From an uncultured Clostridium sp. (GTDB taxonomy: Bacteria; Bacillota; Clostridia; Lachnospirales; Lachnospiraceae): 15,236 bases of DNA. The translations under genes and the position numbers were made by a program. Location: positions 1-15,236 of the forward strand of contig UQXF01000085.1 in assembly GCA_900544905.1 (NCBI GenBank), read 5' to 3'. Below the pieces are notes generated by a model. The model worked only from the letters and a program-made list of their open reading frames with translations. It had not been told where the DNA came from and did no database searches. The stretch's first letter is position 1. The number at the start of each line of letters is the position of its first letter. Shown piece by piece: positions 6,920 through 14,420 of the stretch.

Positions 6920-7096
6920 ATGAAAAAGAGTAAAACTTCAAATCAAAACCTTACAGACACTTTTTCTGACTGCCACAGAAGCAAAAACCAGACCTCCCAG
7001 GTTTCGGAAACCAACTCTGATGAGGATTCCTCTACTTCTAAATACGTGGTACAAAATGATAACCGGGAACGCAGAGATGGTCCCGGAGGAAATTAA
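6920..7096 (+). CDS. Small hydrophilic protein of unknown function
   Basis: A 58-aa, very polar protein rich in Ser, Asn, Lys, Asp and Thr, with no hydrophobic core, signal peptide or membrane segment; it is probably intrinsically disordered. It ends in a distinctive tail, N-D-N-R-E-R-R-D-G-P-G-G-N. The ATG at 6920 is supported by AAAGGAAGG 7 nt upstream; the longer frame from 6845 lacks a ribosome site and runs through the promoter region. It is followed after 27 bp by the DUF3892-like gene and the two share a downstream terminator, so they likely form an operon. I do not recognise a function. A small spore-associated or stress protein is possible but not shown. Confidence 0.7.
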   Translation: MKKSKTSNQNLTDTFSDCHRSKNQTSQVSETNSDEDSSTSKYVVQNDNRERRDGPGGN

Positions 7097-7123
7097 AGCA
7101 CATTTAATCAGGAGGGCACAAAC

Positions 7124-7420
7124 ATGGATAATAAAATGAGCACAGAGCTTCCAAAGCTCGCTATGGATGACATACCAACTCCCGCTGCTGATGCAGTAAG
7201 CATCACCGGTCTTGTGAAAAAAAGCGGCAGGGTATCCGGTTACCAGCTATCCGATAACCGGATTGTCAGCCGTGAAGAAGGGGTTACCCTTGCCAAAAAC
7301 GGAAAAATCAAAGGAGTGGGAATTGCCCATAATAAGGATACAGAATATCTCAAATCCATACCGGACGATTCCGAGGATAATAATCTCTCTTCTTTACCTA
7401 CCGTTAGTGAATTTTCATAA
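7124..7420 (+). CDS. DUF3892-like small protein
   Basis: A 98-aa soluble protein. Residues about 25-75 resemble DUF3892: I-T-G-L-V-K-K, G-Y-Q-L-S-D-N-R-I-V-S, then E-G-V-T-L-A-K-N-G-K-I-K-G-V-G-I-A, then E-Y-L-K-S-I-P-D. This is the usual short beta-rich pattern of that family. The flanking N- and C-terminal parts are polar and probably unstructured. No enzymatic residues are evident and the family has no established function. AGGAGG at 7110-7115 sets the start at 7124. It is the second gene of a two-gene unit ending at the terminator 7427-7471. Confidence 0.8.
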   Translation: MDNKMSTELPKLAMDDIPTPAADAVSITGLVKKSGRVSGYQLSDNRIVSREEGVTLAKNGKIKGVGIAHNKDTEYLKSIPDDSEDNNLSSLPTVSEFS

Positions 7421-7426
7421 TAAAAT

Positions 7427-7471
7427 ACCGGAGCCGGACAGCTTTCACACTGCTCTGCGCTCCGGTTTTTT
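7427..7471 (+). terminator. Intrinsic terminator after the DUF3892-like gene
   Basis: ACCGGAGC (7427-7434) pairs perfectly with GCTCCGGT (7459-7466) and is followed by a T run to 7471. It sits 6 bp after the + strand stop and 14 bp past the stop of the minus-strand dehydrogenase gene. On the minus strand the stem is followed by TATTTTATT, so it may also serve the convergent oxidoreductase operon. Confidence 0.88.
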
Positions 7472-7485
7472 CTGCCCATTTTTTA

Positions 7486-8622
7486 CTATCTGGTGCTGAC
7501 AAACCGGTTATAGCGAAGAGGATAAATATCCACAACCGTATCCTCATCAACCACCAGCTGTGCCAGCATTAATCCCACGGAAGGTGCCGTACCAAATCCA
7601 TGTCCGGTAAAGCCACAGGCAAGGATTAATCCCGGCGCTTCATCCACCTTACTGATTACCGGCACCTGGTCATAGCACAAATCCAGCCAGCCGCCCCAGG
7701 TTCTCACAATCTTAGCATCCTTAAGCAGTGGTATATATCCCATAATGGCACGGCATCCCGCGGACACTGTCAATGCACTGGTTCTCAGTTCCTCCGGTGA
7801 CATGTCAGCAGCTTCCTCCAGCCCGGATTCCGAGCCAAACACAAAAGAGCCGTGCTTTGCCTGATGTCCGTAGAAATCCGCATCTGCGGTTCCCAGCATA
7901 ATGTCAAACATATGGGGCTGCATTTCCGTCACCAGTGCCTCTTCAAAATACCGGGTCATGGGAACATCGATTCCAACAGAGCGGACAATGTAACGGCTTT
8001 CATATCCTGCGGCAACAATAATATGCCCTGCCTCAAACACCTCTCCATTTTCCAGAATAACCTTTCTTACTCTGCCCTTTACCTTGCGCAGCTCTTTTAC
8101 CCTGGCACCCGTATAATAACGGACACCTAGTTCCAGGCTTCGCTTATAATAAGCAAGTGTGGTCATTAATGGATTGGCATGACCGTCTGTGGGACACCAG
8201 CTTGCCCCGATAATGTCATCGGAAAGATATGGACAAATTTCTTTTACCTCTTTTCCATCTACCATCCGCACATCCAGGCCTACTGACTGCGCATTGGCTG
8301 CCAGCTTCTGCAGCTTTTTGATATGTGCCTCTGTTTTTCCCAGCCGGAGATTTCCCTTCTGATAGTATTCCACATCTACACCTAATTCTTCCGAAAGGGT
8401 TGGCCACATATTCTGAATTGCATACATGGCATAGGGAAGCTCCCTGACATCACGGCCGCTTTGGCGTACACCTCCGCCATTTCTGCTGGAGCCCCCATGA
8501 CCGATACTGTCAGAGCCCTCGAATACAATTACATTTCTGACTCCTTTTTGTGTCAGGTAATAAGCTGCTGCACAGCCCACTACACCTCCGCCTACAATAA
8601 TAACATCTGCTACATTATTCAT
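7486..8622 (-). CDS. FAD-dependent amino-acid/amine dehydrogenase (DadA / sarcosine oxidase beta / HcnC-like subunit)
   Basis: A 378-aa flavoprotein expected to be the catalytic subunit that oxidises a C-N bond to an imine. The N-terminal dinucleotide fold is clear: D-V-I-I-V-G-G-G-V-V-G with an acidic residue closing beta-2 (V-I-V-F-E-G). The S-S-R-N-G-G-G-V-R-Q-S-G segment near residue 45 matches the flavin-contact region of the DAO (PF01266) sarcosine-oxidase-beta group. Near the C-terminus, G-F-T-G-H-G-F-G-T-A-P is the second FAD contact of the family. No signal peptide or membrane anchor is seen. ATG 8622 has GGAGG 8 nt upstream and overlaps the stop of the preceding gene by 8 nt, which indicates translational coupling. 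It is the last gene of a four-gene operon. Substrate candidates include D-proline, hydroxyproline, N-alkyl amino acids and opines; the sequence does not decide. Confidence 0.92.
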   Translation of the reverse strand: MNNVADVIIVGGGVVGCAAAYYLTQKGVRNVIVFEGSDSIGHGGSSRNGGGVRQSGRDVRELPYAMYAIQNMWPTLSEELGVDVEYYQKGNLRLGKTEAHIKKLQKLAANAQSVGLDVRMVDGKEVKEICPYLSDDIIGASWCPTDGHANPLMTTLAYYKRSLELGVRYYTGARVKELRKVKGRVRKVILENGEVFEAGHIIVAAGYESRYIVRSVGIDVPMTRYFEEALVTEMQPHMFDIMLGTADADFYGHQAKHGSFVFGSESGLEEAADMSPEELRTSALTVSAGCRAIMGYIPLLKDAKIVRTWGGWLDLCYDQVPVISKVDEAPGLILACGFTGHGFGTAPSVGLMLAQLVVDEDTVVDIYPLRYNRFVSTR

Positions 8623-8947
8623 ACCTGTCACCTCCATCCTCTGCCAGAATCCGCATCTCAACAGGACGCATGGGTGCTCTTGCCACCGCCGGTTCCACAT
8701 CTGTTACAGCCACCTTCAATTCTCCTGCAACAATTCCCTTTACCAGCTTGCCACAGGTCTGTCCCTGGCAAAGTCCCATACCGCATCTTAAATAACGGCG
8801 AAGCTCCTCGATTGTAAACATTCCTGCATGAACCGCCTGGCGGATTTCACCCTTTGTTACCTCTTCACACCTGCAGACCAGCATGTCATCATCCGGTGCC
8901 GGAACATACGGTCCGATTTCCTTTAATTTTTCCTGAATATCTATCAT
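8615..8947 (-). CDS. BFD-type [2Fe-2S] subunit of the dehydrogenase complex
   Basis: A 110-aa electron-transfer protein with the bacterioferritin-associated-ferredoxin-like (Fer2_BFD) cluster pattern. C25 and C27 (C-R-C-E-E-V-T), then C60 and C65, give C-x-C-x32-C-x4-C, with a further Cys at 55. In many HcnB/OoxA-type proteins this module is the C-terminal domain of the FAD/NAD subunit; here it is a separate polypeptide. The start at 8947 has GGGAGA 7 nt upstream and is preferred over the upstream ATG at 8965, whose Shine-Dalgarno-like bases touch the codon. It lies 32 bp after the FAD/ferredoxin gene and overlaps the start of the DadA-like gene, so the stoichiometry is probably tightly linked. 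Confidence 0.88.
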   Translation of the reverse strand: MIDIQEKLKEIGPYVPAPDDDMLVCRCEEVTKGEIRQAVHAGMFTIEELRRYLRCGMGLCQGQTCGKLVKGIVAGELKVAVTDVEPAVARAPMRPVEMRILAEDGGDRYE

Positions 8948-8979
8948 CCCAGAATCTCCCTTCATCCTTAATCATCTTA

Positions 8980-10557
8980 TCAGATGCTCTTAAAAAACCG
9001 TGCCTTCATTACCATATCCGACGGCACCTTTATTGTCAGCAGATTTGTATGGTCAAATGCCGGAGCAGAGCGTACTCCGCTTACCTCAGCCTCACACACC
9101 ACTTTACCGTCTCTCCCAAGTGCCACGCCCTTGTCTCCCTTTTGGGGCAGCGGAAGAAATTCATAGGGAAGCGTAACCGTACCAAATCCCGGCTCCACCT
9201 CATCCTCAACCAGAAAAATCGCCTGTCCCGAACAGGAAGCCACACACATACCACAGCCTATACACACATGCTCCGTGTCAACCACAGGAAGAGAGGTAAT
9301 ATTCCTGCCAATGCGGATACATCCCTTCGGACATGCATCCTGACATGGGTTGCAGGGAATATTTTGTGTACACTCAATAACCGGATGCACCGTGGACTGC
9401 TTTGTCACCCCCGGATACCTTGCAATTTCTTCCTCCGCAATGTATCCCTTCTCCAACAGGTTCATGGAAACAGGGATTCCCTCTTCTGTCTTTTCCATCA
9501 GCTTCCCTCTGTTTTCCGGTGCAAACATTCCCTGCCGGAGAGTGGAGAGCGCCGCCTCTAACTCCCTGATTCTTTCATTCTTTTCCTCTTCCGTTATATA
9601 TCCAAGATAACAGGAAATAGCGGCTCCACTGATACGGCCTTCTATCATTGCAGAGCTTGCCTCTTCAATTCCCGATACATCTCCGGCGGTGTAAATCCCT
9701 TCAACGGAGGTTGCTCCATCCTCCTCACACACCGGTACATAGCCGCCCCGTGTATCCTGCATTTTACAGCCTGCCTGCTTTAAAAGCTGGGACATCGGTG
9801 ACAAGCCAACTGCCAGACAGATGGTGTCCACATCAAAATGCTTCTCTGTTCCCGGTATTATCTTCCAATCGGGACCTACTTCACCGATTACCACCCCGGT
9901 CACATGCTCCTCTCCCTCCGCCTCTAAAATCGTATGGGACAGATAAAAAGGAACTCCGCACCGGGCAACCTTTGATGCATGAACGCCGTAGCCTCCCACT
10001 CTCGGTGCAGCATCTGCCAGAGCAACCACCTCACAGCCTGCCTGAAGAAGCTGGAAGCTTACTACCAGTCCAACATTACCGGAGCCAAGCATCAAAATAC
10101 GGTTACCCGGCTTAACATGGTGCAGATTCATCATGGTTTGTGCCGCTCCTGCGCCAATCACTCCCGGAAGCGTCCACCCTTTAAAGTTGACCATATTCTC
10201 ACTTGCCCCGGTTGCTACAAGAATACTGTCTCCTTTAAAATGCTTTACCTCTTCACCAATTTTAACAGTAACCTCTTTCTCTTCATAAAGCCCCACAACG
10301 ATAGCATTTAGTACAACCTCCACTCCATACTGCTCTGCCTCTGCCAAAAGCTCCTCTCCAATTTTAAAGCCGCGGATTTTGGCTTTATGCTCCTTTGAGC
10401 CAAAAAACTTATGTATCTGTTTAAATAACTGTCCTCCGGGCTTTTCATTTTCATCAAATACAATGGGCTTAATACCATGCTTTGCAGCCTCAATTGCCGC
10501 CGATAACCCGGCGGGACCAGCTCCTATTATAATTAAGTCATATCTTTCCGGTACCAT
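8980..10557 (-). CDS. FAD/NAD(P)-binding oxidoreductase with fused 2[4Fe-4S] ferredoxin module (HcnB / opine oxidase A-like)
   Basis: A 525-aa redox subunit that probably moves electrons between the flavin subunit, the Fe-S clusters and NAD(P) or ferredoxin. Residues 9-17 (I-I-I-G-A-G-P-A-G) bind FAD. A second nucleotide fold is at about 154-163 (M-L-G-S-G-N-V-G). The T-A-G-D-V-S-G FAD motif follows. From about residue 396 there are two cysteine clusters, C-x5-C-x2-C-x3-C-P and C-I-G-C-G-M-C-V-A-S-C, typical of 2[4Fe-4S] ferredoxins. The final 60 residues are a beta-rich tail. ATG 10557 has GGAGGAG 8 nt upstream, and the gene lies 25 bp after the [2Fe-2S] subunit gene. The usual C-terminal BFD module is absent and encoded by the next gene. 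A four-subunit organisation of this kind resembles archaeal dye-linked L-proline dehydrogenase; the exact substrate is unknown. Confidence 0.92.
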   Translation of the reverse strand: MVPERYDLIIIGAGPAGLSAAIEAAKHGIKPIVFDENEKPGGQLFKQIHKFFGSKEHKAKIRGFKIGEELLAEAEQYGVEVVLNAIVVGLYEEKEVTVKIGEEVKHFKGDSILVATGASENMVNFKGWTLPGVIGAGAAQTMMNLHHVKPGNRILMLGSGNVGLVVSFQLLQAGCEVVALADAAPRVGGYGVHASKVARCGVPFYLSHTILEAEGEEHVTGVVIGEVGPDWKIIPGTEKHFDVDTICLAVGLSPMSQLLKQAGCKMQDTRGGYVPVCEEDGATSVEGIYTAGDVSGIEEASSAMIEGRISGAAISCYLGYITEEEKNERIRELEAALSTLRQGMFAPENRGKLMEKTEEGIPVSMNLLEKGYIAEEEIARYPGVTKQSTVHPVIECTQNIPCNPCQDACPKGCIRIGRNITSLPVVDTEHVCIGCGMCVASCSGQAIFLVEDEVEPGFGTVTLPYEFLPLPQKGDKGVALGRDGKVVCEAEVSGVRSAPAFDHTNLLTIKVPSDMVMKARFFKSI

Positions 10558-10582
10558 CTCTGTCTCCTCCTTTATTCTTATC

Positions 10583-10897
10583 TTACGCAGGATGACTGGA
10601 TACACCATACTGTGTCTCCACAGTCATGCCTGCTTTCAGCGGTGTGATACAGGTTCTGACATTTGGCATTCCATCCACCACCATAACACAGTCCGTACAT
10701 CTGCCTATGGCACAGAACACGCCGCGGGGCTCATGCTTTTTCGCAGTATACCGGTGTGTCATAACCCCGGCTGCCCGGAGGGCTGCTGCAATAGGCTCTC
10801 CCTCATATCCCTCTAACGTCTTTCCGTTATATGTAAATGCTACCAGCTTTCCCTGGGGTATTTCTCCAAGAATTGGGTGATTTGTAATTCGCTCCAT
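10583..10897 (-). CDS. (2Fe-2S)-binding subunit (HcnA / sarcosine oxidase alpha N-terminal-like)
   Basis: A 104-aa small ferredoxin-like subunit. C62, C67, C70 and C83 give C-x4-C-x2-C-x12-C in the context R-G-V-F-C-A-I-G-R-C-T-D-C and P-N-V-R-T-C. This is the Fer2_4 pattern of HcnA and related subunits of opine and D-hydroxyproline dehydrogenases. It is the first gene of the operon, with AGGAGG 6 nt before the ATG and a MerR-type promoter 50-80 bp upstream. It would pass electrons within the multi-subunit dehydrogenase. In heterotetrameric sarcosine oxidase this domain is the N-terminus of the alpha subunit; here it is separate. Confidence 0.93.
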   Translation of the reverse strand: MERITNHPILGEIPQGKLVAFTYNGKTLEGYEGEPIAAALRAAGVMTHRYTAKKHEPRGVFCAIGRCTDCVMVVDGMPNVRTCITPLKAGMTVETQYGVSSHPA

Positions 10898-10947
10898 AGA
10901 AACCTCCTATCTGCCATAGGCTAATGGCTTGCAATTTTTTTGTTTAT

Positions 10948-10978
10948 AGTATATATTCTGGTATATTACCAGGGTCAA
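10948..10978 (-). promoter_or_regulatory. MerR-type promoter and operator of the dehydrogenase operon
   Basis: On the minus strand TTGACC (10978-10973) and TATACT (10953-10948) are separated by 19 bp, the long spacing characteristic of promoters activated by MerR-family DNA distortion. Within the spacer is a perfect dyad CTGGTA-3-TACCAG (10972-10958). A merR-family gene is transcribed divergently just beside it. A poorer -10 (TATATA) at 17-bp spacing overlaps, so constitutive use is not excluded. The predicted start is near 10941. Confidence 0.75.
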
Positions 10979-11011
10979 TTCTTTATTTTTTTCCTTTTTT
11001 ATTGATTTTAC

Positions 11012-11040
11012 TTGCTTTTCTCCGTTTCATTTTTTAATAT
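11012..11040 (+). promoter_or_regulatory. Candidate promoter of the merR-family gene
   Basis: TTGCTT (11012-11017) and TAATAT (11035-11040) are separated by 17 bp on the + strand, about 70 bp before the ATG at 11110. A small dyad CATAC-4-GTATG (11051-11064) lies just downstream and could be a second regulator contact, though it is short enough to be chance. Confidence 0.5.
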
Positions 11041-11109
11041 ACCCTTGTATCATACTAATGTATGGTTCAGAAAAAACACATTTATACACAAAAGAAGAAG
11101 GAGAATATC

Positions 11110-11934
11110 ATGCAGCAGGAACAGAAATTTTATAAAATCGGCGAAATATCAAAGCTCTTTAACATCGGTCTGGATTCTATCCGTTACTATGAAGAAATCG
11201 GTATTTTAAAGCCCCAGCGGGACCCAAACAATAATTACCGCCTTTACACATTAGACGATTTGCGCAAAATTAAGATGATTCGGGAAATGCTGGCTCTCAA
11301 CTTCTCCACAGAGGAAATTAAATATTTTGAAGAAAACCGTACCACCCAGACCACCTTAGAGCTGTTTGAAAAGGAATTGAATCTGGTAAATGACCGTATT
11401 GTAAATCTGCTCCAGCAAAAAAATAATATCCAGGCACGTCTTACCTCGATACACAATGCCCTGGCAAGAAGGGATATTCATGAAATCCAGCTTTTAGACT
11501 TATACGAGCGTCCCTGCATTATGGTCAGCGACACTAATATTCCCGACAGCTACGTGGACTACTCCCTGATTGAATACATGCATATTCACCCCCAGCGGGT
11601 GGATACCATCGGGGCATGCGACTGCTACACCTTAGACATTGAGGGCAGCAATCCTGCCTCAGATTATTACCGCACCAAAAACGTTTTCTTCTACTCCGAA
11701 AACAGTACTTATCAGAGCAATTATTCCCTGCCTGCCGGAAAGTACCTTTCCTTCACTTACACCGGTTCACCGAAAAATACCAAGCGGTTTCTTCCGGACC
11801 TGTATGCATATGCCAAAAAGCATAGGCTAAAACCAAGTGACTGTCCAATTGAAATCTGCCACATTGACGGCTATGAAACCACCAAAACAGAAGAATATAT
11901 TACGGAGCTTCAGCTTCCCGTTGTTCCAGTGTAA
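11110..11934 (+). CDS. MerR-family transcriptional regulator with C-terminal effector-binding domain (BmrR/TipA-like)
   Basis: A 274-aa regulator. Residues about 7-75 form the MerR winged helix-turn-helix: Y-K-I-G-E-I-S-K-L-F-N-I, then S-I-R-Y-Y-E-E-I-G-I-L-K-P, then Y-R-L-Y-T-L-D-D-L. A dimerising coiled coil spans about 85-122. The C-terminal 145 residues look like a GyrI-like small-molecule domain (P-A-G-K-Y-L-S-F-T-Y-T-G and a final P-I-E-I-C-H-I-D). No metal-binding cysteine pattern is evident, so an organic effector is likely. ATG 11110 has AAGGAG 6 nt upstream; the longer frame from 11062 is rejected. It is divergent from the dehydrogenase operon, whose promoter has a 19-bp spacer, and it converges on and overlaps the MFS gene by 35 bp. 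It is the probable local regulator of the cluster. Confidence 0.93.
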   Translation: MQQEQKFYKIGEISKLFNIGLDSIRYYEEIGILKPQRDPNNNYRLYTLDDLRKIKMIREMLALNFSTEEIKYFEENRTTQTTLELFEKELNLVNDRIVNLLQQKNNIQARLTSIHNALARRDIHEIQLLDLYERPCIMVSDTNIPDSYVDYSLIEYMHIHPQRVDTIGACDCYTLDIEGSNPASDYYRTKNVFFYSENSTYQSNYSLPAGKYLSFTYTGSPKNTKRFLPDLYAYAKKHRLKPSDCPIEICHIDGYETTKTEEYITELQLPVVPV

Positions 11935-13162
11935 CCGGCAGAATACACATAATTATCATGCAGAAAACCGAGCATGCACTGACAAAAACACTGACCTGCA
12001 TCAATCCATGCAGTCCCAGCTTTGCCCTGAATGCTCCACAGAGCAAGGAGCCGATGCCCTCACCAATCCCAACCGTTGCGGCATTGATTAAGGATACCCC
12101 TTTTACCACATCCCCTGCCGGCAGCATATCGTCCACCAGAAAAACACTTCCGGCATAGAACAGTCCAAATCCTAACATTTCGCAGCTTTGGGACATGATA
12201 ATCACATTTACATCCCCGGTATACGTTGCAAATGCATTTTTTAATGTCATGAACACCGCACAGCACAGCATCAATTTATCCACGGACAGTTTTTTTCTGG
12301 TTTTTAACATAATCCAGGCGGAGGGCACTTCACTGATTGCCATCACAAACTCTGCAATCCCGTAATGGGTATTACTGCCACCTAACTCCTCTATTACATT
12401 AATCAGAAATGTGGTTCCAAGGTTGTATCCCATGAACATGACGGCAGAACCGATTAAAAACCATTTGTATTTTGGATAATACTTTAAAAGATAAAAGGCT
12501 GTATGTACCCTGTCCTTTTTTTCCGTTATTCCACCCGGGGCTTCCGCCTTTGCCCTTTCTTCCCTGTCAGCCGGCTCTCCATTTATTATAATTTTGTCCA
12601 TGGAAAGTACTGCAATTAAGATTCCTCCCGTAAAGAGCAGCTGCAGCAGCAACAGGTTGTTTACGCCACAATAATCACAAAAGATACCAAATCCCACACA
12701 GGCTGCCGCCCATGCCGCGGAACCTGCTGCACGTCCCCACACATAATTTACATTTCTTCCGTGGTTGACATACAGCACGGAAAGGGAATCAATTAACGGA
12801 GAAATACAGGTAAAGGTTGCCCCAAAACCCACAAACAGCAAAATGGTCTCAAAAAAAGAAAGGGAGGCCTTATAGAAAATAAATGTACATCCACAGGCTG
12901 CCGCCGCTAAAACTGCAATAATGGACTTTAAAGAGAATTTTTTTGCATATTTATCACAAAAGCTTCCGATAACCACCTGAAATATTACCGTTGCAAACAG
13001 TTTGACTCCGTTGATTACCCCAATCTGGGTTTCCCCAAAGCCTTTATGCTGTAAAATCTGGGTTAAAAATGCATACCCCGAGGCTGCCGCAGTCCAGAAC
13101 ATGGCCTGTAACACTGCATATTTTATATTCAGCTTTATTTCCCTCTGCCTCTTTTGCTCCAT
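11900..13162 (-). CDS. MFS transporter
   Basis: A 420-aa polytopic inner-membrane protein with about 12 hydrophobic segments and a polar central loop near residues 198-220 (rich in E, K, A and G). The typical MFS loop 2-3 is present as G-S-F-C-D-K-Y-A-K-K after a helix reading F-A-T-V-I-F-Q-V-V-I. It looks like an MFS_1-like proton-coupled importer rather than a drug-efflux pump, but direction cannot be proven. The ATG at 13162 (AGAGG 5 nt upstream) is chosen; a GTG at 13168 is equally in frame. It lies about 20 bp after the second OCD-like gene and is thus in its operon. Its 3' end overlaps the convergent merR gene by 35 bp. By context it is a candidate carrier for the substrate of the neighbouring enzymes. 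Confidence 0.92.
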   Translation of the reverse strand: MEQKRQREIKLNIKYAVLQAMFWTAAASGYAFLTQILQHKGFGETQIGVINGVKLFATVIFQVVIGSFCDKYAKKFSLKSIIAVLAAAACGCTFIFYKASLSFFETILLFVGFGATFTCISPLIDSLSVLYVNHGRNVNYVWGRAAGSAAWAAACVGFGIFCDYCGVNNLLLLQLLFTGGILIAVLSMDKIIINGEPADREERAKAEAPGGITEKKDRVHTAFYLLKYYPKYKWFLIGSAVMFMGYNLGTTFLINVIEELGGSNTHYGIAEFVMAISEVPSAWIMLKTRKKLSVDKLMLCCAVFMTLKNAFATYTGDVNVIIMSQSCEMLGFGLFYAGSVFLVDDMLPAGDVVKGVSLINAATVGIGEGIGSLLCGAFRAKLGLHGLMQVSVFVSACSVFCMIIMCILPVTLEQREAEAP

Positions 13163-13183
13163 ATGCACCTCTGCCTCACTGCC

Positions 13184-14386
13184 CTAAAATGCCTTCGGGG
13201 AATCCCAGACCTTTAATCTGGTTCCTATTCCGTGAATCAGTGCGTAGGAATAGCATTCATATGCCCATGCCACATCTTCAATGGGCATTCCCTCAATGGA
13301 TACCAGTATAATTTCCTCCTCTGATTCCCTTCCGGGCTTCTTTCCACGGATAATTTCTCCGAGAGTTGCTATGCTGTCTCTCTCAATCAGACCGTCCTCT
13401 ACCATATACACAAAATCTTCACCCATGCATCCGGTATGCAGGCGGTTTCCGTTTTCATCATATCCTAATGCATCTTCCATGGCATAATTCTCATACATGC
13501 CATAATTATCGATTACTTTCTTTAAATCTACAATCGACTGGTATTCCATATTAAAGGTGCTGGCAGAAATTATAAGGGCTCCCGGCTTAAACCATTCCCT
13601 CTTATATTCCGGCCATTCCCCCTCCCTGCAGGAAACCGCCTCGCTGACAATATCGGAGTCCCGGATTGCTTCCTCCAGGGTTTCACATAAAATAATATTG
13701 GAAACCTGAGGGTAATGCTCCTCCACATACGCCTTCAGTGCCAGCGCATTTTTAGAGGTTACCGAACTTCCTTTAATTTTTATCGTGTCAATACATTTCA
13801 TTTGCGACATAATTGCCCTTAAACAGGAGCGGTTGATAACACCCGGTCCGATAATTGCCAGCACCTTTGACTCCTTTCTGGCAAGCAGCTTTGCCGCTAA
13901 GCCCGGCATGGCGCCGGTACGGATGGAGCTTAACAGATTTGCAGACATATGGGCAAGGGGTGCACCGGTATCTACATCATTCAGCATTACCATCAAAATA
14001 GAACGGGGTAAGCCCCTGCTCCTGTTATTTCCGTTTGAGCCATACCACTTTTCACCGGCAACATGGAATCTTCCCCCCAGATAAGCCGGCATTGCAATGA
14101 ATCTCCGGTCTCTGGCATTATTTAACGGAAAATTCTCAATTGATGATTTCTTTGGGAAATAGAGCATCAGCCCATGGGAGTCGTGGTCCGGACCACCCAT
14201 GATAAAATCTCCATCCTCTAATAAACCCATTGCCTCCTCCATTACGTCCACACATCTTGCAGAATTCAGCACGCCGGCGTCAATCATATCATCTTCACTT
14301 AAATACAGAAAGCTTACCTCCTGGTTTTCTTCCTCCACATTACTACGCCGTCCTGCGGTTTCCGAATAAACAGAATTTGTTTCCAT
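13184..14386 (-). CDS. Ornithine cyclodeaminase / mu-crystallin family protein (complete copy)
   Basis: A 400-aa protein, longer than the about 320-350 aa usual for the family. Features: a K-W-Y-G segment with K113, the R-T-G-A-M-P-G-L-A-A segment with R155 (equivalent to the substrate-carboxylate Arg of OCD), the nucleotide-binding I-I-G-P-G-V at 177-182, and the family signature G-E-I-I-R-G-K-K-P-G-R-x3-E-E-I near the end. The loop that carries the catalytic Asp in true ornithine cyclodeaminase (G-G-D-x-P-G-K-x-E) is replaced by S-A-S-T-F-N-M-E-Y. Another reaction, such as imine reduction, is therefore likelier than ornithine cyclisation. From memory, long proteins of this kind are sometimes labelled 'tyramine oxidase subunit B'; I cannot confirm that here. 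ATG 14386 has GGAGGT 8 nt upstream. The gene follows its paralogue by 34 bp and precedes the MFS gene. Confidence 0.9.
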   Translation of the reverse strand: METNSVYSETAGRRSNVEEENQEVSFLYLSEDDMIDAGVLNSARCVDVMEEAMGLLEDGDFIMGGPDHDSHGLMLYFPKKSSIENFPLNNARDRRFIAMPAYLGGRFHVAGEKWYGSNGNNRSRGLPRSILMVMLNDVDTGAPLAHMSANLLSSIRTGAMPGLAAKLLARKESKVLAIIGPGVINRSCLRAIMSQMKCIDTIKIKGSSVTSKNALALKAYVEEHYPQVSNIILCETLEEAIRDSDIVSEAVSCREGEWPEYKREWFKPGALIISASTFNMEYQSIVDLKKVIDNYGMYENYAMEDALGYDENGNRLHTGCMGEDFVYMVEDGLIERDSIATLGEIIRGKKPGRESEEEIILVSIEGMPIEDVAWAYECYSYALIHGIGTRLKVWDSPKAF

Positions 14387-14420
14387 AAGCTTTGACCTCC
14401 TTTTTATCGCCCTGCGCATT

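Noticed and set aside
8854..9561. 235-codon + strand frame opposite the FAD/ferredoxin gene
   Set aside because: It is antisense to two strongly supported genes, with Cys/His/Leu-rich composition typical of a shadow frame.
11051..11064. CATAC-4-GTATG dyad as the MerR operator
   Set aside because: Only 5-bp arms, and located downstream of the candidate merR promoter; the dyad at 10958-10972 within a 19-bp spacer is a much better fit.
14387..14420. Small stem (CTGCGCAT/ATGCAG-like) between the two OCD genes as a terminator
   Set aside because: The stem is short and imperfect, has no adequate T run, and the downstream gene has a strong ribosome site within the same short gap.
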